Shown: positions 51,556 to 61,980, numbered from the stretch's first letter. The stretch: 64,000 nt of DNA from Corynebacterium uterequi (GCF_001021065.1 NZ_CP011546.1:682001-746000), one strand, 5' to 3'. Numbers and translations: made by a program. Notes: generated by a model from the letters alone, not told the origin.

Positions 51556-54500
51556 ATGGGTAAGCACCTCAAGCCCTCCCGCTTCTCTCGCAACGCCGCT
51601 CTCTTGGCTATCAATGGCCTCAACACCACGATCCTCTCCCGCCGATCCCTGGCCCTCACCACCGCCACCGCACTCGCGGCCACGGGAACCCTCCAGCTCA
51701 TCGGCCCAGTGGGGATAGTGGGCACAGCGTCCGCAGCGATATCCCCAGACGCCAACCCGGCTGAACCACTTAGAGGGGAGCTGGGAGAGACTGCGTCCAT
51801 GGACAACTGGAACCGACCAGATTCGATGTCACTGAAGTATCATGCCGAATATGGAACGACCTACCTCCAGACGAGGCAAAAAAGTTCAAACAAGGTGAAG
51901 AACCAAATGCCTCCTGGTACTCGTTATTTCCTGGCCAGCGGTGCCCGGTTTTCGTCTCCTGTAGGTTTGGTCAACACTGAGGGGAACTACTATGGTCTGA
52001 ACTGGGAGCAGAATAAGAATGATGTCTGGATCGGTTGGTTTGGTGGCGCGAACGGAAATCTAGCAGGTGGTGCGCCCAGGGTTTCTGAATCGACCGGCGA
52101 AGTCGGGCCGATCACGAGGGGGCCCATCGTTGTTGATGGGAGCACCCGCAATGTTCCGATTGTCGTTCTCTTCACCGATGGGTCCTGGAATGTAAGCATC
52201 GCTAGATTCTATGCAGGAGATGAAGAGTCGGACCCCAATAACGGTGGTGTGGACGACCATATTGCGAATGTCGTCAGCGATCCCGAACCGGAAAAGCCCA
52301 AGGATACCGCGGACGACCATATCCAGGACCTAATCGTTCTCGAGGGTAAACCGATCAATGTATCGAACCTGCCAGACGGCTCTACGTTGGCAGGTCTTCC
52401 TCCTTCGTGGCTATCAATAACTGAAGGATCTTTGCAGGGGACTCCGGAGCTTGATGACTGGGGTGATGTTCTACCTCGTGAGCTGGAAAGAAAATTCGAA
52501 GTTACTGTCGAGTCCCCTAATGGGAATGGGACCGTCAACAGGGATTCAGTCAAGATTACCGTCCAGCGGGACACGGACCGAGACGGTATACCTGATAAAA
52601 CCGATCCAGACATCGATGGCGACAAGGCATCAAACGACGACGAGGATGCTGCCAATACCAGCCCGTATGACAAGGCTGACGTGCCTCCCGCCCCGACGCT
52701 CAACAGTGTTGAGGTAGGCGACGAGGTCATCACAGGCTCAGGAATTCCCGGCACCAATGTGTCCGTTGATATTCCTGGCAGGGGTGTAGTCTCTGTACCT
52801 ATCGGGGATGGAGGGGAGTGGTCTACTCCTGTTGCGCCGGATCGTCCGCTGCAGCTCGGTGATGTAATTACGGTCAGCGTACCCTATCGGGATCCTGTTA
52901 AGGAAACGGTTGGGCCGAATGATGATCCGACGGCGGTGCCTTCGGCGGTGACGGAGATTCATCAGCCGAATGCTGGTGATCAGGTGGTTACTGGTCGTGG
53001 TGAGCCGAATACTCCGATTACGGTGGTTGTTCCGGGTCAGGATCCCAAGCAGGTGATTGTTGGGGAGAATGGTTTCTGGACGGTGCCGGTGGAGTCGGCG
53101 GATGGTCTGCCTGGTGAGGGTGAGATCGTGGTGTCGCAGATGGGTGCGGATGGTCCGGTGGAGACTCGTAAGGAGATTCTGCCGAATGATGATCCGACGG
53201 CGGTGCCTTCGGCGGTGACGGAGATTCATCAGCCGAATGCTGGTGATCAGGTGGTTACTGGTCGTGGTGAGCCGAATACTCCGATTACGGTGGTTGTTCC
53301 GGGTCAGGATCCCAAGCAGGTGATTGTTGGGGAGAATGGTTTCTGGACGGTGCCGGTGGAGTCGGCGGATGGTCTGCCTGGTGAGGGTGAGATCGTGGTG
53401 TCGCAGATGGGTGCGGATGGTCCGGTGGAGACTCGTAAGGAGATTCTGCCGAATGATGATCCGACGGCGGTGCCTTCGGCGGTGACGGAGATTCATCAGC
53501 CGAATGCTGGTGATCAGGTGGTTACTGGTCGTGGTGAGCCGAATACTCCGATTACGGTGGTTGTTCCGGGTCAGGATCCCAAGCAGGTGATTGTTGGGGA
53601 GAATGGTTTCTGGACGGTGCCGGTGGAGTCGGCGGATGGTCTGCCTGGTGAGGGTGAGATCGTGGTGTCGCAGATGGGTGCGGATGGTCCGGTGGAGACT
53701 CGTAAGGAGATTCTGCCGAATGATGATCCGACGGCGGTGCCTTCGGCGGTGACGGAGATTCATCAGCCGAATGCTGGTGATCAGGTGGTTACTGGTCGTG
53801 GTGAGCCGAATACTCCGATTACGGTGGTTGTTCCGGGTCAGGATCCCAAGCAGGTGATTGTTGGGGAGAATGGTTTCTGGACGGTGCCGGTGGAGTCGGC
53901 GGATGGTCTGCCTGGTGAGGGTGAGATCGTGGTGTCGCAGATGGGTGCGGATGGTCCGGTGGAGACTCGTAAGGAGATTCTGCCGAATGATGATCCGACG
54001 GCGGTGCCTTCGGCGGTGACGGAGATTCATCAGCCGAATGCTGGTGATCAGGTGGTTACTGGTCGTGGTGAGCCGAATACTCCGATTACGGTGGTTGTTC
54101 CGGGTCAGGATCCCAAGCAGGTGATTGTTGGGGAGAATGGTTTCTGGACGGTGCCGGTGGAGTCGGCGGATGGTCTGCCTGGTGAGGGTGAGATCGTGGT
54201 GTCGCAGATGGGTGCGGATGGTCCGGTGGAGACTCGTAAGGAGATTCTGCCGAATGATGATCCGACGGCGGTGCCTTCGGCGGTGACGGAGATTCATCAG
54301 CCGAATGCTGGTGATCAGGTGGTTACTGGTCGTGGTGAGCCGAATACTCCGATTACGGTGGTTGTTCCGGGTCAGGATCCCAAGCAGGTGATTGTTGGGG
54401 AGAATGGTTTCTGGACGGTGCCGGTGGAGTCGGCGGATGGTCTGCCTGGTGAGGGTGAGATCGTGGTGTCGCAGATGGGTGCGGATGGTCCGGTGGAGAC

Positions 54501-57249
54501 TCGTAAGGAGATTCTGCCGAATGATGATCCGACGGCGGTGCCTTCGGCGGTGACGGAGATTCATCAGCCGAATGCTGGTGATCAGGTGGTTACTGGTCGT
54601 GGTGAGCCGAATACTCCGATTACGGTGGTTGTTCCGGGTCAGGATCCCAAGCAGGTGATTGTTGGGGAGAATGGTTTCTGGACGGTGCCGGTGGAGTCGG
54701 CGGATGGTCTGCCTGGTGAGGGTGAGATCGTGGTGTCGCAGATGGGTGCGGATGGTCCGGTGGAGACTCGTAAGGAGATTCTGCCGAATGATGATCCGAC
54801 GGCGGTGCCTTCGGCGGTGACGGAGATTCATCAGCCGAATGCTGGTGATCAGGTGGTTACTGGTCGTGGTGAGCCGAATACTCCGATTACGGTGGTTGTT
54901 CCGGGTCAGGATCCCAAGCAGGTGATTGTTGGGGAGAATGGTTTCTGGACGGTGCCGGTGGAGTCGGCGGATGGTCTGCCTGGTGAGGGTGAGATCGTGG
55001 TGTCGCAGATGGGTGCGGATGGTCCGGTGGAGACTCGTAAGGAGATTCTGCCGAATGATGATCCGACGGCGGTGCCTTCGGCGGTGACGGAGATTCATCA
55101 GCCGAATGCTGGTGATCAGGTGGTTACTGGTCGTGGTGAGCCGAATACTCCGATTACGGTGGTTGTTCCGGGTCAGGATCCCAAGCAGGTGATTGTTGGG
55201 GAGAATGGTTTCTGGACGGTGCCGGTGGAGTCGGCGGATGGTCTGCCTGGTGAGGGTGAGATCGTGGTGTCGCAGATGGGTGCGGATGGTCCGGTGGAGA
55301 CTCGTAAGGAGATTCTGCCGAATGATGATCCGACGGCGGTGCCTGCAGCACTAACCACAGTTGACCCGGTGGACGATAGTGACGAGTTCATCACTGGTAA
55401 GGGTGAGCCTGGTGTTGAGTTGACGGTGGGCTTCCCGAATGGTGAGTCGGCGACTGTGGTGGTTGCTGATAATGGGACGTGGACGTTGCCGGTGCCGGAG
55501 GGGGCGTTGATTCCGGGTGAGTCGGTGACGGTGGAGAGTCCGTTCCGTGATCCGGTCAGCATGACAGTCATCCCGAATACAGCTCTCACTGGAGAACTCC
55601 CCGATGGGTTCGAGGCCGATGACATCCCGGACCCAGCGGCCACCGAAGATGCCAAGTACGAAGACTTCTTCGAAACCGGTGGTGAGGTCATTGAGTCCAC
55701 GGATGAGTCTCTCGGTGGGGTGACGCACACTGATGCTGAGTTCGGTGATTTCGATCCGTTGGCTGGTGAGACTGTCACTGGTGGTGAGGTCATTGAGTCC
55801 ACGGATGAGTCTCTCGGTGGGGTGACGCACACTGATGCTGAGTTCGGTGATTTCGATCCGTTGGCTGGTGAGACTGTCACTGGTGGTGAGGTCATTGAGT
55901 CCACGGATGAGTCCCTCGGTGGGGTGACGCACACCGATGCTGAGTTCGGTGATTTCGATCCGTTGGCTGGTGAGACTGGCACTGGTGGTGAGGTCATTGA
56001 GTCCACGGATGAGTCCCTCGGTGGGGTGACGCACACCGATGCTGAGTTCGGTGATTTCGATCCGTTGGCTGGTGAGACTGTCACTGGTGGTGAGGTCATT
56101 GAGTCCACGGATGAGTCCCTCGGTGGGGTGACGCACACCGATGCTGAGTTCGGTGACTTTGACCCGCTTGCTGGTGAGACTGAGTCTGGCGGTCTGGTGG
56201 AGACTGGTCCGTTGCCTGATGGTTTCATTGGCGAGGATCTTCCTGATCCGACGGCTTCGGACGAGGCCGAGTTCGGTGACTTCGTCGAAGACGGCGGCAC
56301 CGTCGAAACCGGCCCGCTGCCCGACGGATTCGGTGCCGAGCCGAATGACTACCCGAATAACACCGTGGACCTCACCCCGGATGAGCAGGGTGCGTCGTGG
56401 GTTGGTGATGAGCCGAACAGTGTTGAGGCCAAGTATCCGGATCTCAACCCGGAGCCGGCTCCTAAGCCCGAGCCCAAGCCTGAGCCGAAGCCTGAGCCGA
56501 AGCCGGTGGCGGATGAGCAGGGTGCGTCGTGGGTTGGTGATGAGCCGAACAGTGTTGAGGCCAAGTATCCGGATCTCAACCCGGAGCCGGCCCCGAAGCC
56601 CGAACCCAAGCCTGAGCCCAAGCCCGAGCCGAAGCCCGAGCCGGTTGAGGATCCTATCTTCTCTGGGCTGCTGAGTTCCGGGCTGTTCAGTGGGGATACC
56701 CTGGCGACCATTGTCGCTGCTATTGGTAACCTCCTCGGCGGTGGTTCAGGTTCGGGTAGCTCGTCGCTTGCCGGTGATGATGCCGATCACACCGCTGGTG
56801 TGATCCCGGGTGGTTCGTCTGATGGCGAGCAGGGTGCACCGTCTGCTGGTGGTTCCTCGTTACCGGGGTTGACTCTGCCGGCGTGGGGTTCTAGCTTGCC
56901 GGTTGTCCCTGCACCTGCACCTGCCCCGGCTGGTGGGAGCTCTTCTGCTGAGCAGTCCAGTGCCCCGGCGCAGGGTTCCAGCGTGCCGGTGGGGTCGTCT
57001 GACGCGGGGAATGCCTCGTCCGCTGCTGTGGTTCCGGCTGTGGGTAGCTCGGTGGGTGTGGGGTCGTTGCTGGCCTTGTTGGCTCAGCCGATTCTGCTCG
57101 GCACCCAGGCGATCCAGGGTGTGTTCGGTGTGATCTGTGGGTTCTTCGCCCAGTTTGTTGGTGGTTCCGGTAGCACTACCGGGTCTGGCAGCGAGGAGGG
57201 TGGTGTGGTTTTCGGTAGCTCCGCGTGGGGCTTCCTCGGCCGCTTCTAA
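51556..57249 (+). CDS. Giant repeat-rich surface protein, putative adhesin
   Basis: Exported protein of 1897 residues. Residues 1-60: long signal peptide (hydrophobic [18 protein letters not shown], site TASA-A). Residues ~75-230: unknown domain. Residues ~250-340: putative Ig-like domain. Then [18 protein letters not shown], a thrombospondin-3-like calcium motif. One divergent Ig-like unit (~375-455), nine identical 89-residue Ig-like units (456-1256), another divergent unit, five 34-residue acidic repeats (1375-1544), two Pro/Glu/Lys modules ([12 protein letters not shown]), and a Gly/Ser-rich C-terminus with two hydrophobic stretches ([36 protein letters not shown]). No LPxTG motif. Likely adhesion or host contact; function inferred from architecture only. 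Confidence 0.85.
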   Translation: MGKHLKPSRFSRNAALLAINGLNTTILSRRSLALTTATALAATGTLQLIGPVGIVGTASAAISPDANPAEPLRGELGETASMDNWNRPDSMSLKYHAEYGTTYLQTRQKSSNKVKNQMPPGTRYFLASGARFSSPVGLVNTEGNYYGLNWEQNKNDVWIGWFGGANGNLAGGAPRVSESTGEVGPITRGPIVVDGSTRNVPIVVLFTDGSWNVSIARFYAGDEESDPNNGGVDDHIANVVSDPEPEKPKDTADDHIQDLIVLEGKPINVSNLPDGSTLAGLPPSWLSITEGSLQGTPELDDWGDVLPRELERKFEVTVESPNGNGTVNRDSVKITVQRDTDRDGIPDKTDPDIDGDKASNDDEDAANTSPYDKADVPPAPTLNSVEVGDEVITGSGIPGTNVSVDIPGRGVVSVPIGDGGEWSTPVAPDRPLQLGDVITVSVPYRDPVKETVGPNDDPTAVPSAVTEIHQPNAGDQVVTGRGEPNTPITVVVPGQDPKQVIVGENGFWTVPVESADGLPGEGEIVVSQMGADGPVETRKEILPNDDPTAVPSAVTEIHQPNAGDQVVTGRGEPNTPITVVVPGQDPKQVIVGENGFWTVPVESADGLPGEGEIVVSQMGADGPVETRKEILPNDDPTAVPSAVTEIHQPNAGDQVVTGRGEPNTPITVVVPGQDPKQVIVGENGFWTVPVESADGLPGEGEIVVSQMGADGPVETRKEILPNDDPTAVPSAVTEIHQPNAGDQVVTGRGEPNTPITVVVPGQDPKQVIVGENGFWTVPVESADGLPGEGEIVVSQMGADGPVETRKEILPNDDPTAVPSAVTEIHQPNAGDQVVTGRGEPNTPITVVVPGQDPKQVIVGENGFWTVPVESADGLPGEGEIVVSQMGADGPVETRKEILPNDDPTAVPSAVTEIHQPNAGDQVVTGRGEPNTPITVVVPGQDPKQVIVGENGFWTVPVESADGLPGEGEIVVSQMGADGPVETRKEILPNDDPTAVPSAVTEIHQPNAGDQVVTGRGEPNTPITVVVPGQDPKQVIVGENGFWTVPVESADGLPGEGEIVVSQMGADGPVETRKEILPNDDPTAVPSAVTEIHQPNAGDQVVTGRGEPNTPITVVVPGQDPKQVIVGENGFWTVPVESADGLPGEGEIVVSQMGADGPVETRKEILPNDDPTAVPSAVTEIHQPNAGDQVVTGRGEPNTPITVVVPGQDPKQVIVGENGFWTVPVESADGLPGEGEIVVSQMGADGPVETRKEILPNDDPTAVPAALTTVDPVDDSDEFITGKGEPGVELTVGFPNGESATVVVADNGTWTLPVPEGALIPGESVTVESPFRDPVSMTVIPNTALTGELPDGFEADDIPDPAATEDAKYEDFFETGGEVIESTDESLGGVTHTDAEFGDFDPLAGETVTGGEVIESTDESLGGVTHTDAEFGDFDPLAGETVTGGEVIESTDESLGGVTHTDAEFGDFDPLAGETGTGGEVIESTDESLGGVTHTDAEFGDFDPLAGETVTGGEVIESTDESLGGVTHTDAEFGDFDPLAGETESGGLVETGPLPDGFIGEDLPDPTASDEAEFGDFVEDGGTVETGPLPDGFGAEPNDYPNNTVDLTPDEQGASWVGDEPNSVEAKYPDLNPEPAPKPEPKPEPKPEPKPVADEQGASWVGDEPNSVEAKYPDLNPEPAPKPEPKPEPKPEPKPEPVEDPIFSGLLSSGLFSGDTLATIVAAIGNLLGGGSGSGSSSLAGDDADHTAGVIPGGSSDGEQGAPSAGGSSLPGLTLPAWGSSLPVVPAPAPAPAGGSSSAEQSSAPAQGSSVPVGSSDAGNASSAAVVPAVGSSVGVGSLLALLAQPILLGTQAIQGVFGVICGFFAQFVGGSGSTTGSGSEEGGVVFGSSAWGFLGRF
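52921..55323 (+). repeat. Nine tandem 267-bp repeats coding for Ig-like units
   Basis: Units start at 52921, 53188, 53455, 53722, 53989, 54256, 54523, 54790 and 55057; a tenth copy breaks off after its first ~24 bp at 55324. Each encodes 89 residues with [20 protein letters not shown] and [20 protein letters not shown], a bacterial Ig (Big_6-like) pattern. I found no base difference between units by eye. Period divisible by three, so copy changes keep frame. Confidence 0.95.
55678..56187 (+). repeat. Five tandem 102-bp repeats coding for acidic 34-residue units
   Basis: Units start at 55678, 55780, 55882, 55984 and 56086 and encode [20 protein letters not shown] followed by [14 protein letters not shown]. 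Small synonymous changes and one V to G change distinguish units, so they are older than the 267-bp array. Confidence 0.9.
56383..56645 (+). repeat. Duplicated [20 protein letters not shown] module with Pro-Glu-Lys spacer
   Basis: [20 protein letters not shown] occurs twice (near 56383 and 56515), each followed by an (EPKP)n stretch. Probably a cell-wall-spanning stalk. Confidence 0.8.
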
Positions 57250-57251
57250 GC

Positions 57252-57291
57252 GTTAGCCGGCCTCGCTGCAAAGCTTGCTAGGCCGGCTAAC
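57252..57291 (+). terminator. Hairpin after the surface-protein gene
   Basis: Perfect 12-bp stem (GTTAGCCGGCCT / AGGCCGGCTAAC) with a 16-nt loop, 2 bp after the stop codon. No T-tract follows. Confidence 0.6.
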
Positions 57292-57523
57292 ATCCGCCCG
57301 TCCTGATCAATAATCGGTTCGGGCGGACTCTTCTTCTGCAAAGGTCTGCTGTGAGATACGCACGGTGATGCGCCACGCCGCCTTCCGCGGCTAGACCTGA
57401 GCCCGCCTTCGCCGTCGGCACTGTCGCTCGCGCGGGAATCGAAACCTCACAGTGTGTCCACTGGGGTTGTTGTGACGGGTGTGACTGGGGGGCTATGCAA
57501 TGATGCTGGTCAATAAAAAACAC
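57292..57523. other. Intergenic region upstream of rpf2, no gene supported
   Basis: About 230 bp between the surface-gene hairpin and the rpf2 promoter. A 78-codon frame on the minus strand has no recognisable product, and no riboswitch consensus was recognised. GTGAC occurs twice (around 57468 and 57480) as a direct repeat, of unknown meaning. Confidence 0.4.
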
Positions 57524-57552
57524 TTGTCAGCCAGCGGTTGTTACCTTAATGT
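57524..57552 (+). promoter_or_regulatory. Predicted rpf2 promoter
   Basis: -35 TTGTCA (57524-57529) and -10 TAATGT (57547-57552) with a 17-bp spacer; start near 57559, leaving a 46-nt leader. Loose GTTACC/GTGATG repeats at 57540 and 57551 might be an MtrA site. Confidence 0.55.
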
Positions 57553-57604
57553 GATGGCATATCTGTGATGGATTCGCGAGCACGAAAGAAGAGAATCACC
57601 TGCC

Positions 57605-58735
57605 ATGGCTAACACGAAGACCCACATCGGCCAGAAGCTGCCCCTCAAGCGCATGGCGGCCGGCAGCGTGGTCGGTGCCCTAGCCGTGGGTGGTGCCGTG
57701 GTCACCGTCGCCTACAAGGACGTCACGATTGACTACGACGGTGAATCGATCCAGCTGTCCACCCTGGCTGGTGACGTCGCCGGCGCCCTAGAGCGCGCAC
57801 AGGTGGATGTCGAGCCCGGCGACGTCGTCTCCCCGGCCCCCGGCACGCCGCTGACCAGTGGTACTCACATCACGATTAACACGCTCAAGCCGGTCGCCCT
57901 CGTCATCGACGGCCGCGAGACCCCCGTCGAATCCACCGCTCAGACGGTGGGTGCTCTGTTGGCCGAAAACCCCGCGCTCACTCGCGGTGCCCACGTAGCC
58001 GAGGACGTCAACCAGCCGTTGACCGATGGGATGAAGGTCACCGTCACCACTCCGAAGATCGTCGCCATTGACGACGCCGGTTCGGTGACGTTTACCCAGG
58101 TGGCAGTGTCCACCGTGAAGGACGCCCTCGCTGCACAAGGGATCACGTTGGGTAAACATGATCGGGTGTCCCCCGCCCTGAACTCGCCGGTGACGGACAA
58201 CCTGGACATCACGATCGATCGCGTGACCATCGAGGAAACGACGGAGAAGGTGACCGTCGAGTCCCCGGTGGAGTACGTTGACGATCCCGAGGCCGAGGCC
58301 GGCACCGAGAGCGTCGTTTCTCAGGGTAAGGACGGCGAGACTGAGGTGCGCACGCGAGTGACCACCGTCAACGGCGTGGAGGAGTCTTCGGAGGTCGTCG
58401 AGGAGAAGGTCATCACCAAGCCCACGGTGACTACCATCGCCCGGGGCACGAAGCCGTCGGTGTCCTTGTCCGCTCCTTCCATCGGTAGCGGGTCCGTGTG
58501 GGATTCCATCGCTCAGTGCGAGTCCGGCGGTAACTGGGGCATCGACACCGGTAACGGTTACTCCGGCGGCCTGCAATTCGCCCCGTCGACGTGGCTGGGC
58601 TACGGCGGTGGGCAGTACGCGCCGACGGCGGCCCAGGCGTCGCGTGAGCAGCAGATCGACATCGCACAGCGCGTGCAGGCCGCCCAGGGCTGGGGTGCGT
58701 GGCCGGCCTGCACCGCGAAGCTGGGGATCCGTTAG
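57605..58735 (+). CDS. rpf2: Resuscitation-promoting factor Rpf2 (RpfB type)
   Basis: Secreted peptidoglycan hydrolase of 376 residues. An N-terminal TM/signal ([20 protein letters not shown]) is followed by three DUF348 repeats, a G5 domain ([20 protein letters not shown] … [18 protein letters not shown]), and the C-terminal transglycosylase-like domain with the catalytic Glu in [20 protein letters not shown] and a disulfide-forming pair with the Cys in [14 protein letters not shown]. Same architecture as RpfB of M. tuberculosis and Rpf2 of C. glutamicum. Precedes ksgA-ispE. Confidence 0.96.
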   Translation: MANTKTHIGQKLPLKRMAAGSVVGALAVGGAVVTVAYKDVTIDYDGESIQLSTLAGDVAGALERAQVDVEPGDVVSPAPGTPLTSGTHITINTLKPVALVIDGRETPVESTAQTVGALLAENPALTRGAHVAEDVNQPLTDGMKVTVTTPKIVAIDDAGSVTFTQVAVSTVKDALAAQGITLGKHDRVSPALNSPVTDNLDITIDRVTIEETTEKVTVESPVEYVDDPEAEAGTESVVSQGKDGETEVRTRVTTVNGVEESSEVVEEKVITKPTVTTIARGTKPSVSLSAPSIGSGSVWDSIAQCESGGNWGIDTGNGYSGGLQFAPSTWLGYGGGQYAPTAAQASREQQIDIAQRVQAAQGWGAWPACTAKLGIR

Positions 58736-58743
58736 CTCGTCCG

Positions 58744-58749
58744 TATAGT
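58744..58749 (+). promoter_or_regulatory. -10 box of ksgA, leaderless
   Basis: TATAGT located 8 nt before the ATG at 58758, giving ksgA-ispE a promoter independent of rpf2. Confidence 0.45.
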
Positions 58750-58757
58750 TGAGGGCT

Positions 58758-59651
58758 ATGGCAGCCCCGATACACCCGCCCGCCTCGGGCGACAGCCGCG
58801 CCTCAGCCCTCCTCGGCCCGGCGGAGATCCGCGAACTCGCCGCCGAGCTGTCCGTGGTGCCGACGAAGAAGCTGGGACAGAACTTCGTCCACGACCCGAA
58901 CACGGTGCGGCGTATCGTCGCCGCGGCGGATATTTCGGCTGAGGATCACGTCGTCGAGATCGGCCCTGGTCTCGGGTCGCTGACCCTGGCGTTGCTGGAT
59001 ACCGCCGGCCGGGTCACCGCTGTAGAAATCGACGAGCGCCTCGCCGCGCGGCTACCGCGCACCGCCGCCGAACGCGCCCCGCGCTGCGCCGACCGGCTGA
59101 CCGTGGTCACCGCGAACGCCCTGGAGGTGGGCGCGGCGGATGTGGACCGCCCCACCGCCTTGGTGGCTAACCTGCCGTACAACGTGTCCGTGCCGGTGCT
59201 CCTGCACTTCCTTGAGACATTTCCCAGCATCACCCGGGTGCTGGTCATGGTCCAGTCCGAGGTGGCCGATCGCCTGGCCGCCGCGCCCGGCTCCCGCACC
59301 TACGGGGTGCCTAGTGTCAAAGCGTCCTTCTACGGCGAGGTTCGCCGCGCCGGCGCCATCGGTAAGCACGTGTTCTGGCCGGAGCCGAACATCGAGTCCG
59401 GCCTGGTGCGCATCGACCGCTACCCGGAGGCTCCGTGGTCGGTAGAGGCTCGCGAGCGGGTATTCCCGCTCGTCGACGCCGCGTTTGCCCAGCGACGCAA
59501 GACGCTTCGGGCCGCCCTCGGCGGGTACTTCGGGTCCCCGGCTGCCGCTGAAGAAGCGCTCGTCGCGGCCGGGATTGACCCGAAACTCCGCGGTGAAAAG
59601 CTCTCCGTTGCCGACTTTGTCCGGCTGGCCGGAGTGGAGGCCACGCGATGA
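58758..59651 (+). CDS. ksgA: 16S rRNA dimethyladenosine transferase
   Basis: SAM-dependent enzyme of 297 residues dimethylating A1518 and A1519 of 16S rRNA. Motifs: [43 protein letters not shown], the catalytic [17 protein letters not shown], and the C-terminal [17 protein letters not shown] 58758 set by the -10 box. Overlaps ispE by 4 nt. Confidence 0.97.
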   Translation: MAAPIHPPASGDSRASALLGPAEIRELAAELSVVPTKKLGQNFVHDPNTVRRIVAAADISAEDHVVEIGPGLGSLTLALLDTAGRVTAVEIDERLAARLPRTAAERAPRCADRLTVVTANALEVGAADVDRPTALVANLPYNVSVPVLLHFLETFPSITRVLVMVQSEVADRLAAAPGSRTYGVPSVKASFYGEVRRAGAIGKHVFWPEPNIESGLVRIDRYPEAPWSVEARERVFPLVDAAFAQRRKTLRAALGGYFGSPAAAEEALVAAGIDPKLRGEKLSVADFVRLAGVEATR

Positions 59652-60622
59652 GCCTCGACACGGTGGTGGCGGCCAGCGCCCACGGGAAAGTGAACCTGCA
59701 CCTGGGAGTGGGCGCGCTGCGCGAGGACGGCTACCACGACTTGGTGACGGTGTTCCAGTCGCTCGACGTCGCGGACACGGTCACGCTGAGTCCAACGGGC
59801 GCGGTCGCCAGCACGGACGCGCCGGTAGCGGAGATGACGGTGTCCCAGAGCGTCGTCGGCGAGGTGCCGACGGATGAGACAAATTTGGCGTGGCGCGCAG
59901 TAGCCGGCGTGGGGTGGCTTTATCGTCGCCGCCACGGCGAACGTCGTCTGCCAGCCGTGCGCATTGATATTGATAAGCACATTCCCATCGCCGGCGGGAT
60001 GGCCGGGGGCTCCGCCGACGCGGCGGCCGCCCTCGTCGCGGCTGATGCCTGGTTCGCCCGCTACTACGAGACGACTACCCTCCCGGCGGAGGAGCTCGTG
60101 GAGATCGCTAAGCTGCTCGGCGCGGACGTCCCCTTCGTGTTGTCCGGGGGCACGGCGGTGGGCTCCGGACGCGGTGATGAACTGGTGCCCATGCTGTCGC
60201 GGGGGAAGTATCACTGGGCGATGATTACCTCGCGGGAGGGGCTGTCGACGCCGACGGTGTTCCGCAAGCTCGACGAGTTGCGCGCAGCCCGGCCGGAAGC
60301 GTTAGCACCACAGCTTGACCCGGCGGCGGTGGGGGAGGCGCTCATGAGCGCCGACCCGCAGTCGCTCGCGCGCGCCCTGCACAATGACCTGCAGGCGGCG
60401 GCGTTGTCGCTGCGCCCGGATCTGCGGCGGGTGCTGGAGGTCGGGATTGACGAGGGCGCGCTGGCCGGCATCGTCTCCGGATCCGGGCCGACGTGCGCGT
60501 TGCTCTGCGAAGACGCTGACACCGCCCGACAGGTGGGCGCCGAGGTGGTTACTCAGCTGCCGGGAACGAAGGCGCTGGCGGTGTCCGGGCCGGCCGGCCC
60601 GGCGCAGCTGGTGACGGACTAG
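59648..60622 (+). CDS. ispE: 4-diphosphocytidyl-2-C-methyl-D-erythritol kinase
   Basis: GHMP kinase of 324 residues in the MEP isoprenoid pathway. Motifs: [20 protein letters not shown] with the catalytic Lys, the ATP loop [17 protein letters not shown], the catalytic Asp in [20 protein letters not shown], and [17 protein letters not shown] overlaps the ksgA stop. A basic insert ([12 protein letters not shown]) sits before the ATP loop. Stop overlaps that of aztD. Confidence 0.96.
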   Translation: MSLDTVVAASAHGKVNLHLGVGALREDGYHDLVTVFQSLDVADTVTLSPTGAVASTDAPVAEMTVSQSVVGEVPTDETNLAWRAVAGVGWLYRRRHGERRLPAVRIDIDKHIPIAGGMAGGSADAAAALVAADAWFARYYETTTLPAEELVEIAKLLGADVPFVLSGGTAVGSGRGDELVPMLSRGKYHWAMITSREGLSTPTVFRKLDELRAARPEALAPQLDPAAVGEALMSADPQSLARALHNDLQAAALSLRPDLRRVLEVGIDEGALAGIVSGSGPTCALLCEDADTARQVGAEVVTQLPGTKALAVSGPAGPAQLVTD

Positions 60623-61896
60623 GCGCGGCCGGTGGCGACGGCCATCTCCACCGGGGAGAAGTCGAGCTTGTGCTCGAGCGCGATCTCGCCGGAGGTGAGG
60701 TCGACGACGACGAGGGTGTTATTCGCCGCGTCGGTGACGTAGGCGTCGGTCCCGGCTACCTTGAGGATCGGGCCCGGCTGCTGCCACTCCTCCTTCTCCC
60801 GCCACGGCTCGATGACCTTGATCTTGTTGGTGATCTCGCCGGTCTCCTCATCGATGATGACGAGCTCGCCGTCGTAGGTCAGCACGATGGCTTCGCCCTC
60901 AGGGCCGCGCGCCAGGGAGCGGAACCAGTAGGAGGAGCCGAGCTCGACGGTGCGCAGGCTGGCGTCACGGGAGTCGATGAGCACCACCGAGGTGGGGCGC
61001 TCGAATTCCGCGTCCTTCTCGGTCTTGTTGTCGCCGAGCACGATGGGGGAGTCCTCCGAGCCGGCGAGGTTGCCGTTGCGCTGGTAGCCGGAGGCCGCAA
61101 TCTTGGTGAAGGCGCCGTCGCGGTAGACCACGGGGCCGTTGGTGCAGCCGAACACGACGGCCTCGCCGTCGGCGACGGCTTCGCCGTGGACGCCCGGGCA
61201 GTTGTCGGTCTCGGCGAGGACGGTGCCGTCGGCCGCGACGTGGCGGATGGTGTGGCGTTCCTCTTCGGTGCCGACGGTGTGCAGCACGGAGCCGTCCTCG
61301 AAGGGCACGGCGACGCCGTGGTGGGCCGCGCCGGTGGACAGGGTGGTTGTCTTCGCATCCGGGTTGGCGATCTCGTCAGTGGCGACGATGGTGACATCGC
61401 CGGTGGCGTCCGAGAACAGCGCCGTCAGCCCCTCGTGGTGGACGACGTGGCCGGCCTTGGCGGCGTCGTAGGACGTGTCCTTCAGGTGCGGGGCGGACTC
61501 GTAGTAGTGGTAGTGGTCCTCGTGCTTGGCGGCTTCGTTGCCGGAGTCATAGACGCGGAACACGTCGGAGTCGGTAACCATGACGTGGCGGCCGTCGCCG
61601 GCGTGGTTGAGGCGGTAGAAGCCGGGCTCGTCGACGGCGTCGAGGGCCTCTCCGGAGAGCGAATCGATGGTGGTAATACCGCCCTCGTGGGTGAGGACCA
61701 CGCGAGGGGTGAGCGAGGACACTTCCTTCTGCTCGGCATCGTGCTCGTGGCCGTCGTGGGAGTGTCCCTCGTGGGCCTTCTCGGCGGCGGTGGTGGTGGT
61801 TTCCGAGGTGGCCTCGGTGCGGCTGTCGGGGGACGAGCAGGAGGCCAGGGCGAGGGCGCTCGCGGCCAAGACCGCGGTCATCGTGAAACGTTTCAT
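60619..61896 (-). CDS. aztD: Lipoprotein zinc metallochaperone, AztD type
   Basis: Secreted lipoprotein of 425 residues with a lipobox (LALASC), then a His-rich segment (HEGHSHDGHEHD) and a beta-propeller with many His (EDHYHYYESAPHLKD, HVVHHEGL, GAAHHGVAVPF). It resembles AztD, which delivers zinc to an ABC-transporter binding protein; the transporter genes are not in the window. -10 TATACT lies 9 nt before ATG, and a Zur-like site overlaps the -35 region. Alternative: a related surface His-rich propeller protein. Confidence 0.8.
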   Translation of the reverse strand: MKRFTMTAVLAASALALASCSSPDSRTEATSETTTTAAEKAHEGHSHDGHEHDAEQKEVSSLTPRVVLTHEGGITTIDSLSGEALDAVDEPGFYRLNHAGDGRHVMVTDSDVFRVYDSGNEAAKHEDHYHYYESAPHLKDTSYDAAKAGHVVHHEGLTALFSDATGDVTIVATDEIANPDAKTTTLSTGAAHHGVAVPFEDGSVLHTVGTEEERHTIRHVAADGTVLAETDNCPGVHGEAVADGEAVVFGCTNGPVVYRDGAFTKIAASGYQRNGNLAGSEDSPIVLGDNKTEKDAEFERPTSVVLIDSRDASLRTVELGSSYWFRSLARGPEGEAIVLTYDGELVIIDEETGEITNKIKVIEPWREKEEWQQPGPILKVAGTDAYVTDAANNTLVVVDLTSGEIALEHKLDFSPVEMAVATGRA

Positions 61897-61905
61897 AAGG
61901 GCAAA

Positions 61906-61911
61906 AGTATA
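61906..61911 (-). promoter_or_regulatory. -10 box of aztD
   Basis: TATACT on the minus strand, 9 nt before the ATG at 61896; the mRNA would have at most a 2-3 nt leader. Confidence 0.5.
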
Positions 61912-61926
61912 CGACTACCAGCTAAA

Positions 61927-61941
61927 TGGCAAATGTTTTCA
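61927..61941 (-). promoter_or_regulatory. Candidate Zur box at the aztD promoter
   Basis: Minus-strand TGAAAACATTTGCCA agrees with TGAAAATGATTTTCA, the actinobacterial Zur pattern, in 10 of 15 positions, the left half-site being perfect. It overlaps the -35 region of aztD, as expected for a zinc-dependent repressor. Confidence 0.4.
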
Positions 61942-61966
61942 ACTATTGTCCAACATTGGCGGACGG

Positions 61967-61972
61967 TAGCAT
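61967..61972 (+). promoter_or_regulatory. -10 box of the ABC-F gene, leaderless
   Basis: TAGCAT located 8 nt before the ATG at 61981; it decides against the ATG at 61975. Confidence 0.4.
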
Positions 61973-61980
61973 CGATGCCT

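Noticed and set aside
52738..55098. A 786-codon open frame antisense to the 267-bp repeats, rich in Arg, His and Leu
   Set aside because: It is a mirror of the repeat: the repeat lacks stop codons in that frame and is copied nine times. Product composition is unlike any protein, and no ribosome binding site or promoter is present.
52921..55323. CRISPR-like array
   Set aside because: Units are 267 bp, contiguous, coding and without spacers; no cas genes are near.
57287..57523. 78-codon frame on the minus strand between the surface gene and rpf2
   Set aside because: No family, no start signals, odd Cys/His/Pro composition, and overlap with a terminator hairpin.
57292..57604. c-di-AMP (ydaO-type) riboswitch upstream of rpf2
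   Set aside because: Such riboswitches occur before some actinobacterial rpf genes, but I could not recognise the conserved core here, and the predicted promoter at 57524-57552 leaves a leader of only about 46 nt.
60670..61980. Upstream extension of the ABC-F frame
   Set aside because: It runs antisense through aztD; the ABC domain begins at MANLINLEKVS with a -10 box 8 nt upstream.
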